Part shown: positions 1 to 4,837 of the stretch, piece after piece
Position numbering within the stretch: the first letter of the stretch is position 1
Layout of the letters: every line of letters starts with the position of its first letter
DNA from: CAZMXS01 sp964570325
GTDB lineage: Bacteria; Verrucomicrobiota; Kiritimatiellia; CAIQIC01; CAZMXS01
Length of the DNA: 7,852 nt
Direction of reading: 5' to 3'
Assembly (NCBI GenBank): GCA_964570325.1
Contig: CAZMXS010000110.1
Location: forward strand, 1-7,852
The notes under the pieces: model-generated
Seen by the model: the letters and a program-made list of their open reading frames with translations, nothing else
The model's database searches: none
What the model was told of the DNA's origin: nothing
Program-made: the position numbers and the translations under genes

Positions 1-65
1 CGGCAACCGCCAATGGTTAGCGCAGACAATAACTGTGCGAGAATAATGAGACGATAGCTGTGCAT
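1..65 (-). CDS. Partial gene: N-terminus of a probable lipoprotein (runs off left edge)
   Basis: Reading leftward from an ATG at 65-63, the first 21 codons give a classic lipoprotein signal peptide. It has a short n-region with His2 and Arg5, a hydrophobic core (LIILAQLLSALTI), and a lipobox Ile-Gly-Gly-Cys with the Cys at residue 21 (bases 5-3). In this family the cysteine is lipidated by Lgt and becomes residue 1 after signal peptidase II cleavage, so the mature protein would be anchored in a membrane facing the periplasm or exterior. A Shine-Dalgarno-like AGGA sits 8 bases upstream of the ATG. The mature domain lies outside the window, so function cannot be assigned. The gene is divergent from the HAD gene at 193. 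It is short, but the combination of RBS, charged n-region, hydrophobic stretch and lipobox is unlikely by chance. Confidence 0.65.
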   Translation of the reverse strand, partial: MHSYRLIILAQLLSALTIGGC

Positions 66-91
66 AGGATCAATCCTGCTGCTGTGGGTAT

Positions 92-120
92 TTGGCTTTT
101 CTGTGTTTGCTGCGTAAATC
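92..120 (+). promoter_or_regulatory. Candidate promoter for the HAD-exporter unit
   Basis: TTGGCT (92-97) and TAAATC (115-120) are separated by 17 bases and lie 73 bases upstream of the probable GTG start at 193. The -35 matches the sigma-70 consensus at 4 of 6 positions and the -10 at only 3 of 6, so this is a weak candidate. The 127-base gap 66-192 is markedly more AT-rich than its surroundings and must carry the start signals of both divergent genes. I see no convincing promoter for the leftward lipoprotein gene in it. Confidence 0.25.
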
Positions 121-192
121 TTTTTATGGACCCTGTTCAAAAGCCTGCTATTTTCCATGCCTTGTCCGTTTGTGCAAGAAGGAGTTTTTCGT

Positions 193-849
193 GTGAACGA
201 CTGGGCGTGTATCTTTGACTGGGACGGCGTGGTGGTCAATTCGGAACGGATGCATGTGCTGGCCTGGCATGAGGTCGCCGCGACGGAGAGGCGGCCTCGG
301 CCGGATATCCCGAATCTGGGTTGCTGCGGGCTCAAATCCGAGGCGGTCATCCGCGACTTGCTGCGTTGGACGGATGATCCGGACGAGGTGCGCCGGCTTG
401 ACCTTTACAAGGAAGAGACGTTTAGGCGGATGGTGGCGCGGCAGGGCATTGACTCCCAGCCCGGGGTGGTGGCCTTTGTGCGCGCGCTCAAGGCGGCGCG
501 CGTGCCGTGCGCGGTCGGTTCGTCCGCGCCCCGGCCGAATATCGTGTGCGGGGCGGAAGCGCTTGGGATCCGCGATGTTTTCCCGGTGATCGTTTCCGCC
601 GAGGATGTTCATCGCGGCAAGCCGGCGCCGGACATTTTTTTGTTGGCGGCCAAACGGCTGGGGGTTCCGCCTGGCCGCTGTTTGGTCTTCGAGGATGCGC
701 CGGCGGGTGTGGCGGCGGCGAAGACGGCGGGAATGCGCGCGGTCGGCGTCCTGACCACGCACCCGGCGGAACCCATGCGCGGGGCGGACCGATTGATCCG
801 GAATTTTGAAGGGCTGCAAATAGACGAACTGCGTCTATGGATGGGTTGA
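193..849 (+). CDS. HAD-superfamily hydrolase, beta-phosphoglucomutase-like
   Basis: A soluble phosphatase or phosphomutase of the haloacid dehalogenase superfamily, subfamily IA. All four motifs are visible in the 218-residue protein: motif I Asp9-Trp-Asp11-Gly (nucleophile and general acid/base), motif II Ser110 in VGSSAPRPN, motif III Lys143 in GKPAPDIF, and motif IV FEDAPAG with Glu167-Asp168 (Mg2+ binding). Residues about 18-90 form the helical C1 cap typical of beta-phosphoglucomutase and sugar-phosphate phosphatases. The GTG at 193 is chosen because AAGGAG (179-184) lies 8 bases upstream and the motif I strand then starts at residue 5. An in-frame ATG at 157 would add 12 unconserved residues and has no good RBS. 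The last 13 bases overlap the next gene, suggesting translational coupling. The substrate cannot be read from sequence: a sugar phosphate, or another small phosphoester such as 2-phosphoglycolate, is possible. Confidence 0.9.
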   Translation: MNDWACIFDWDGVVVNSERMHVLAWHEVAATERRPRPDIPNLGCCGLKSEAVIRDLLRWTDDPDEVRRLDLYKEETFRRMVARQGIDSQPGVVAFVRALKAARVPCAVGSSAPRPNIVCGAEALGIRDVFPVIVSAEDVHRGKPAPDIFLLAAKRLGVPPGRCLVFEDAPAGVAAAKTAGMRAVGVLTTHPAEPMRGADRLIRNFEGLQIDELRLWMG

Positions 850-1490
850 ACCAATTGCTGTTTCTATTCGGCGGCGCGTTTGTGGTGGCTTTATCGGGCG
901 CGTTGATGCCGGGGCCGGTGCTGACGGCGACGATCAGCGAAGTGCTCAAGCGCGGCTTCCGCGCCGGGCCGCTGATTGTGCTGGGACATGCCATCCTGGA
1001 ACTGGCTGTGCTGGCGGCGGTAATCCTGGGCTTGGGCGCATGGATCACGCGCCCGGCGGTGTTGGGATGGCTGGGTTTGGTCGGCGGCCTCCTGTTGGTC
1101 GGGATGGGTTTGCAGATGGTGTTGACCGCGCGCGCGGCCGTGCGCGCCGCGCTGGAGTCTCGTGGACGGCCGGAACTGTCCGTGCGCGGGCCGGTGTTGA
1201 CCGGCATCGTGATGTCGGTCTCCAATCCTTATTGGTCGCTCTGGTGGGCCACCGTGGGCTTGAATTACGCCGCGCTGGCATTGCGCAGCGGGCCCGCCGG
1301 CCTGGCGAGTTTCTACACCGGCCATATTGCGGCGGACTTGTTCTGGTACAGCCTGGTTGCGGCGGGCGTGGCTTCGGGAAGACGGATCGCGCCGCCCTGG
1401 GTTTACCGGGGCCTGATCACCGCCTGCGGCCTTGTGCTGGTGGCGTTGGGCGGCCTGTTCGCCGGCAATGGCGCCGGCGCGTTGTTTTAG
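837..1490 (+). CDS. LysE/RhtB-family amino-acid exporter (translocator)
   Basis: A 217-residue inner-membrane protein with about six hydrophobic segments, near residues 5-27, 45-66, 70-95, 117-140, 155-180 and 190-213. The first helix carries the family signature ALMPGPV (Pro25-Gly-Pro27), followed by a basic loop LKRGFRAG and a second helix with GHAILEL, the usual LysE/RhtB pattern. SNPYW in the fourth segment also matches the family. Members export amino acids such as lysine, arginine, threonine or homoserine by proton exchange; the substrate here is unknown. The length is normal (about 200-220). The ATG at 837 lies inside the 3' end of the HAD gene (13-base overlap) and has no strong Shine-Dalgarno, so translation is probably coupled to the upstream gene. 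Both genes should share one transcript. Confidence 0.88.
   Translation: MDGLNQLLFLFGGAFVVALSGALMPGPVLTATISEVLKRGFRAGPLIVLGHAILELAVLAAVILGLGAWITRPAVLGWLGLVGGLLLVGMGLQMVLTARAAVRAALESRGRPELSVRGPVLTGIVMSVSNPYWSLWWATVGLNYAALALRSGPAGLASFYTGHIAADLFWYSLVAAGVASGRRIAPPWVYRGLITACGLVLVALGGLFAGNGAGALF
1460..1488 (+). terminator. Possible intrinsic terminator overlapping the end of the exporter gene
   Basis: CGCCGGC (1460-1466) and GCCGGCG (1473-1479) form a perfect 7-bp GC stem with a 6-base loop, followed by GTTGTTTT (1481-1488). The structure lies within the last codons before the TAG at 1488-1490. The T-tract is interrupted and the region is generally GC-rich, so this is only moderately supported. The remaining convergent gap to the dismutase stop (1491-1654) shows a small hairpin ATGGC/GCCAT (1563-1577) but no gene. 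Confidence 0.35.
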
Positions 1491-1654
1491 ATCACCGCTT
1501 TACGCACAAAGCCGCCGAACACCCTTTTTTCAACTTTGAACCGGCTGCGTAAATTGCGCGCCATGGCGATATGCCATCGGTTGCCGCAGGGAGGGTCGAA
1601 CCGCCGGGCCGACCGATTGCGGTGCGCCCAGCGGTTGCGCCAGACTGCCTGAAC

Positions 1655-2281
1655 TCAACGCGCCTGCGCGAAGAGTTCTGCCACCTTTTGCCAGTTGATC
1701 ACGTTCCACCAGGTGGCGATGAAGTCCGCTCGGCGGTTCTGGAATTTCAGATAGTAGGCGTGTTCCCAGACATCCACCACAAGAATGGGGGTGCCCGGAC
1801 AGGCGGCAAATCCGGTCATGATCGGGTTGTCGTGGCCCGGCGTCGAACAGACGCACAGCGTCTTGTCGGGGGCGACGCACAACCAGCCCCAGCCGGAACC
1901 GAACTGTGCAGCGGCGGTTTTGGAGAACTTCTCCTTGAACGCGTCAAAACTGCCGAAGGACTTGTTGATCGCCGCGGCCAGTTCGCCGGACGGCTGTCCA
2001 CCGCCGTTTGGGCCCATGGTAGCCCAGTACAGATCGTGATTGATTGTCCCGCCGCCATTGTTGCGAACCGCCGTGCGAATGTCTTCCGGCACGCTTTTAA
2101 GATCCCGCACCAGGTCTTCAATGCTTTTCTCGAAGAGCGCGGGGTGTTTTTCAAGCGCGGCATTGAGATTGTTGACATAGGTGGCGTGATGCTTGTCGTG
2201 GTGGATTTCCACCGTGCGCGCGTCGAGGTGCGGTTCGAGGGCATTGCAGGCATAGGGCAACGGTTTCAGCACATGCGGCAT
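1655..2281 (-). CDS. sodA: Superoxide dismutase, Fe/Mn family
   Basis: Converts superoxide to oxygen and hydrogen peroxide. The 208-residue protein is full length and has no signal peptide, so it is probably cytoplasmic. All four metal ligands are present: His27 (EIHHDKHH), His82 (NHDLYW), Asp170 and His174 (DVWEHAYYL). The helical N-terminal domain spans about 1-90 and the alpha/beta C-terminal domain about 95-208. The MGPNGGG stretch and the Gly at position 78, four residues before His82, are Mn-type features (Fe-type enzymes usually carry Gln there). The outer-sphere Gln of Mn enzymes (E. coli Gln146, in STANQD) is replaced by His150 (STPGHD), so metal preference is uncertain. It is unusually cysteine-rich (Cys12, 135, 143, 145, 161). 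AGGAG sits about 7 bases before the ATG and the gene has its own promoter (2343-2370), so it is probably transcribed alone. The symbol assumes the Mn type. Confidence 0.95.
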   Translation of the reverse strand: MPHVLKPLPYACNALEPHLDARTVEIHHDKHHATYVNNLNAALEKHPALFEKSIEDLVRDLKSVPEDIRTAVRNNGGGTINHDLYWATMGPNGGGQPSGELAAAINKSFGSFDAFKEKFSKTAAAQFGSGWGWLCVAPDKTLCVCSTPGHDNPIMTGFAACPGTPILVVDVWEHAYYLKFQNRRADFIATWWNVINWQKVAELFAQAR

Positions 2282-2342
2282 ATGGATTCTCCTATGTTGA
2301 ACGGCGGCTTGCGCCAGCCATGACTTTGTATTTGTGCCTCAT

Positions 2343-2370
2343 AACATACGCCAAGCGGTCATCCGGTCAA
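2343..2370 (-). promoter_or_regulatory. Sigma-70-like promoter of the superoxide dismutase gene
   Basis: On the minus strand TTGACC (2370-2365) and TATGTT (2348-2343) are 16 bases apart, matching the consensus boxes at 5 of 6 and 4 of 6 positions. Transcription would start near 2336 and give a leader of about 55 bases before the ATG at 2281. It sits in the 178-base gap after lipB. The rest of that gap holds short palindromes (GTCCGGAC at 2438-2445; GACGC/GCGTC at 2409-2420) but no convincing intrinsic terminator for the lipB transcript, so read-through into the dismutase gene is possible. Confidence 0.55.
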
Positions 2371-2459
2371 GCGAGCGGCTGTTTTTTTTCGCCGTCCGCC
2401 GGTATCTGGACGCGAGCGTCTGGCTCAAAGTGGACAGGTCCGGACGGGGATCGAAGAAT

Positions 2460-3185
2460 TTACACGATGCCGGGAATGTCGGCGGAGCGGATTGCTTCCG
2501 CGATGGGGGGGGGATAAGCGGCCGGCGGCTCGAAAACCTGCAATTTGCGCCCGCAGACGACCGCAAAGTGGCGTTGCATAGCCGCGCGGACCTGCGCGAC
2601 CGTTGGCCCGGCGGGGCCCAGGATGGTTTTCAATGAGGCGACCGGTTCGCCTGCCAGCCCGCAGGGCACGATGGTGTCGAAACCGGCCAGATCCACATCT
2701 ACGTTGAAGCTCATCCCATGCAGGGTGATCCAGCGTTTCAGGCGAAAACCGATCGCGGCGATCTTGCCGGCCGCGGTCCAGGCGCCGTTCTTGCCCGCGC
2801 GTCGCCACGCCGTCACGCCAAAGTCGGCGGCGGTGCGAATGGCGATCTCCTCCAGGTTGTGCAGGTAGCCGTGGGCGTCGGCCTCCGCCCCGCCGAGGCG
2901 GAGAATGGGGTAGATGATCAGTTGGCCGGGGCCATGATAGGTTACATCGCCGCCGCGCGAGGCGTGGGCGAGCGCGATGCCGCGCCGCTCCAGTTCGTCC
3001 GGGGTGAGTTTCAGATGCTGCCGCCGTCCGCGCGCGCCCAGCGTGACGACCGGCGGATGCTCCAGGAGCAGGACGGTGTCGGGAATGCGGTCCACGGCGC
3101 GTGCCGCGGCCAGGATTTCCTGCAATCGCGCACCGGCGGCGTAAGGCACCGGCGCATGGAACGGAATGGCCCAGGCGAAAGCCAA
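2460..3185 (-). CDS. lipB: Octanoyltransferase LipB (lipoate biosynthesis)
   Basis: Transfers octanoate from acyl carrier protein to the lysine of lipoyl-domain proteins, the first step of de novo protein lipoylation; LipA (not in this window) then adds the sulfurs. Visible motifs in 241 residues: LLLEHPPVVTLG (39-50), the family hallmark RGGDVTYHGPGQ (77-88), GKIAAIG with Lys141, HGMSFNV (156-162), and IVPCG with Cys175. Lys141 and Cys175 match the catalytic Lys/Cys pair. The start must be TTG at 3185: the frame is closed by a TGA in the gcvH 3' end and contains no ATG or GTG between that stop and the TTG; an in-frame CTG at 3194 is the only other near-start. No good RBS lies next to the TTG. 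gcvH ends 26 bases upstream and encodes a likely substrate. The tail after about residue 215 exceeds the usual 210-220 and contains a C9 tract encoding Pro-Pro-Pro. Confidence 0.94.
   Translation of the reverse strand: MAFAWAIPFHAPVPYAAGARLQEILAAARAVDRIPDTVLLLEHPPVVTLGARGRRQHLKLTPDELERRGIALAHASRGGDVTYHGPGQLIIYPILRLGGAEADAHGYLHNLEEIAIRTAADFGVTAWRRAGKNGAWTAAGKIAAIGFRLKRWITLHGMSFNVDVDLAGFDTIVPCGLAGEPVASLKTILGPAGPTVAQVRAAMQRHFAVVCGRKLQVFEPPAAYPPPIAEAIRSADIPGIV
2505..2513. repeat. Homopolymer of nine G (C9 in the lipB message)
   Basis: Nine consecutive G on the plus strand lie inside the 3' end of lipB, where they encode a Pro-Pro-Pro stretch about 16 residues before the stop. Loss or gain of one base would replace the C-terminal tail without touching the catalytic core. 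One extra C would run the frame on to a TGA at 2425. Such tracts are prone to slippage and to sequencing error. Confidence 0.9.
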
Positions 3186-3194
3186 GTGAAACAG

Positions 3195-3212
3195 ACGGCC
3201 GCGAGCGGCCGT
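3195..3212 (-). promoter_or_regulatory. Perfect hairpin in the gcvH-lipB junction
   Basis: ACGGCCGC and GCGGCCGT form a perfect inverted repeat with a 2-base centre (practically a 7-bp stem with a 4-base loop). It begins on the last base of the gcvH TAA stop and ends 9 bases before the lipB TTG start. No T-run follows, so it is not a standard terminator. On the 5' side lies GAGGAGGAGGAG (3226-3215), the Glu codons of gcvH and a perfect Shine-Dalgarno-like sequence. Folding the hairpin would reduce the 29 bases between this sequence and the TTG to about 11 unpaired bases. A role in lipB translation is inference; processing or mRNA stability is an alternative. Confidence 0.5.
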
Positions 3213-3601
3213 TACTCCTCCTCCTCAGGCAGGAGTTCCTCGTATTCGGTCGCGTCCAGCAGGGTGTCGAAATCGGCCATGTCGTCCGGTTCCAGTTTGA
3301 ACAGCCAGCCGCTGCCGAAAGGGTCGCTGTTGACGATCTCAGGCTGGTCAATCAGCGCGCTGTTGACCTCGGTAATCGTGCCGCTTATCGGGGCGTAGAC
3401 GTCCGAGGCGGCTTTGACGGATTCGACCACGGCCACTTCGTCCTGGGCGGACACGGCGTCGCCGACGGATGGCAGCTCAACGTAGGTCAGATCGGAGAGC
3501 TGTTCCTGGGCATAATCGGTAATGCCGACGGTGAGAACATTACCGTCGCGCCGAACCCATTCGTGTGTCTTGGTGTAGCGCAATTCTTTGGGCGAGCTCA
3601 T
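3212..3601 (-). CDS. gcvH: Glycine cleavage system H protein
   Basis: Lipoyl carrier of the glycine cleavage system. It shuttles the aminomethyl group between the P (decarboxylase) and T proteins and is reoxidised by the L protein. The 129-residue length is typical. The N-terminus KELRYTKTHEWV is diagnostic, GITDYAQEQLSDL follows, and the lipoyl-lysine site is VESVKAASD with Lys63. SGTITEVN and GSGWLFKL are also family-typical. It ends in an acidic tail LLPEEEE. The ATG at 3601 is supported by GAGGA 7 bases upstream. No gcvT, gcvP or lpd is in the window, so this is a stand-alone gcvH, paired here with lipB, which supplies its octanoyl group. In some bacteria GcvH also relays lipoyl groups to 2-oxoacid dehydrogenases. 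Its transcription unit begins after the terminator at 3701-3729. Confidence 0.96.
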   Translation of the reverse strand: MSSPKELRYTKTHEWVRRDGNVLTVGITDYAQEQLSDLTYVELPSVGDAVSAQDEVAVVESVKAASDVYAPISGTITEVNSALIDQPEIVNSDPFGSGWLFKLEPDDMADFDTLLDATEYEELLPEEEE

Positions 3602-3661
3602 TCGCGGTTCCTCAAACAGTTACGGGCGTTCCTTTATGCTTTTGGAAAAAACTGACGTGCT

Positions 3662-3689
3662 TTTACAACACCCCGATTTGGCATAACAA
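3662..3689 (-). promoter_or_regulatory. Candidate promoter for gcvH-lipB
   Basis: In the AT-rich 99 bases between the terminator and gcvH, TTGTTA (3689-3684) and TGTAAA (3667-3662) are 16 bases apart on the minus strand, each matching consensus at 4 of 6 positions. Alternative -10 phasings (TTGTAA, TAAAAG) exist within a few bases. A promoter somewhere here is expected because the preceding unit ends in a strong terminator; this exact placement is uncertain. Confidence 0.3.
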
Positions 3690-3700
3690 GCATGGAATTG

Positions 3701-3729
3701 AAAAAAAACCGAGCCCCGCCTGTGCCCGG
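3701..3729 (-). terminator. Intrinsic terminator of the helicase-flavoprotein operon
   Basis: Immediately after the flavoprotein stop codon (3736-3734), the minus strand reads CCGGGC, a 9-base loop, then GCTCGG and eight T (3708-3701). The 6-bp stem is GC-rich with one G-U pair and abuts the T-tract directly, a textbook Rho-independent terminator. It separates the rhlE-flavoprotein unit from gcvH-lipB. Confidence 0.78.
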
Positions 3730-3733
3730 CTGT

Positions 3734-4837
3734 CTAGGCCGGCAGTGGGGCCCCCGCGACCGCCAGTCGGAACTCCTCCTGGATCCGGTCCACCAGTTCC
3801 TTGACGGAGACCAGCGCCTTGGCCCGCCAGGCGTTGGCGCCGGCGAAGGCGAAGCCGTGCTGCAGGAGGCCGCGTCGGGCATTGAAGAGCGCATGGGCGA
3901 TGCAGTATGGGCTATTCTTCACGTCGCAGGTTATGATGCAATGATACGGGCAGCGGTAGGGCTTCTTTTCGCCCTTGGCGACATCCTCGGTGAACTGGTT
4001 GCGGATGGCGCGCCCGGGCATGCCGACCGGGCTTTGAATGATGACCAGATCTTCCGGGCGGGCGTTGAGATAGGCTTGTTTGAAGGCGTCGTCCGCGTCG
4101 CACTCGAAGGTGGTCACAAAGCGGGTCGCCATCTGGACGCCCGCCGCGCCCAGTTCGAGGAAGCGCAGGATGTCCGCGCCGGTATAAATACCGCCGGCGG
4201 CGATGACGGGGATCCGGCGCCCGTGTTTCTGTTCCAGGTCGCGCGCGGTGGCCAGCACGTCGGGCAGGATGCGCTCCAAGGCATAGGCCGGATCGTCGAG
4301 CTGCTCGCGCTTGAAGCCCAGATGCCCGCCCGCCAGCGGGCCTTCGACGACGAAAGCGTCGGGGAGGTAGCTGAACCGCTCGAGCCAGCGCCGCGCCATG
4401 ATGGCCGCCGCGCGCCCGGAGGAGACGATGGGCACTAACTTGGTCCGCGCGCCGGCCGGTCGGTAGCCGGGCAGGTTCATCGGCAGGCCGGCGCCGGAGA
4501 TGATCAGGTCAATGCCTTCCTCCATTGCCGTGCGCGCCAAATCTTCGTAGTTGGAAAGGGCGGTCAGGATGTTGACCCCGAGCGCGCCGCCGCCGGCGGC
4601 GGCGCCCGCCGGTTGGATTTCCCGGCGCAAGGCGCGGATGTTGGCGCCGCGGAAATCGGCGACCACATCCGGCTCGCTCAAACCGACTCCGGCGGTGGCG
4701 ATCACGCCGACCCCGCCCACGAGCGCGACGGCGGCTGAAAGCCGGGAAAGCGAGATGCCGATGCCCATTCCGCCTTGGATGATGGGGAGGTGGATGGTCA
4801 GGTCGCCAAGCTTGAGTTCCGGCAAATGCGTGATCAT
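3734..4837 (-). CDS. Nitronate monooxygenase / FabK-like FMN oxidoreductase with four-cysteine motif
   Basis: A 367-residue TIM-barrel flavoprotein of the nitronate monooxygenase / 2-nitropropane dioxygenase / FabK group (COG2070 type). Visible features are IIQGGMGIGIS near residue 19, GALGVNIL (84-91), SGAGLP (114-119), EGPLAGGHLG with the likely catalytic His172, and the FMN phosphate-binding stretches AAGGIYTG (213-220) and GVQMATRF (233-240). Nitronate monooxygenases oxidise alkyl nitronates; FabK reduces enoyl-ACP with the same fold, and sequence alone does not settle which applies. Near the C-terminus, Cys296, Cys300, Cys304 and Cys312 form CX3CX3CX7C (CPYHC, TCDVK, SPYC), a feature of a subset of this family that suggests metal or Fe-S binding. 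No signal peptide is seen, so it is probably cytoplasmic. The ATG at 4837 overlaps the helicase stop as ATGA, implying translational coupling, and a strong terminator follows the stop. Confidence 0.85.
   Translation of the reverse strand: MITHLPELKLGDLTIHLPIIQGGMGIGISLSRLSAAVALVGGVGVIATAGVGLSEPDVVADFRGANIRALRREIQPAGAAAGGGALGVNILTALSNYEDLARTAMEEGIDLIISGAGLPMNLPGYRPAGARTKLVPIVSSGRAAAIMARRWLERFSYLPDAFVVEGPLAGGHLGFKREQLDDPAYALERILPDVLATARDLEQKHGRRIPVIAAGGIYTGADILRFLELGAAGVQMATRFVTTFECDADDAFKQAYLNARPEDLVIIQSPVGMPGRAIRNQFTEDVAKGEKKPYRCPYHCIITCDVKNSPYCIAHALFNARRGLLQHGFAFAGANAWRAKALVSVKELVDRIQEEFRLAVAGAPLPA

Noticed and set aside
109..1555. Short repeat GCTGCGTAAAT near 109-119 and again near 1545-1555
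   Set aside because: Only 11 bases, two copies, in unrelated intergenic contexts and with no flanking extension. Likely coincidence rather than an attachment site or repeat family.
1578..1640. tRNA-like stretch on the minus strand (GGTTCGACCC followed by CTGCGGCA)
   Set aside because: It resembles a tRNA T-arm and 3' end, but the T-stem has a C-C mismatch. I could not find a matching acceptor 5' strand, anticodon arm or D-arm at the right distances.
2381..2389. T-run on the plus strand as a terminator
   Set aside because: No stable stem precedes it on the plus strand, no plus-strand gene ends here, and on the minus strand it is an A-run, which does not terminate.
2425..3351. 308-codon open frame on the minus strand overlapping lipB and gcvH
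   Set aside because: Arg/Pro-rich composition typical of an out-of-frame reading of GC-rich DNA; it shadows LipB, which has full family motifs.
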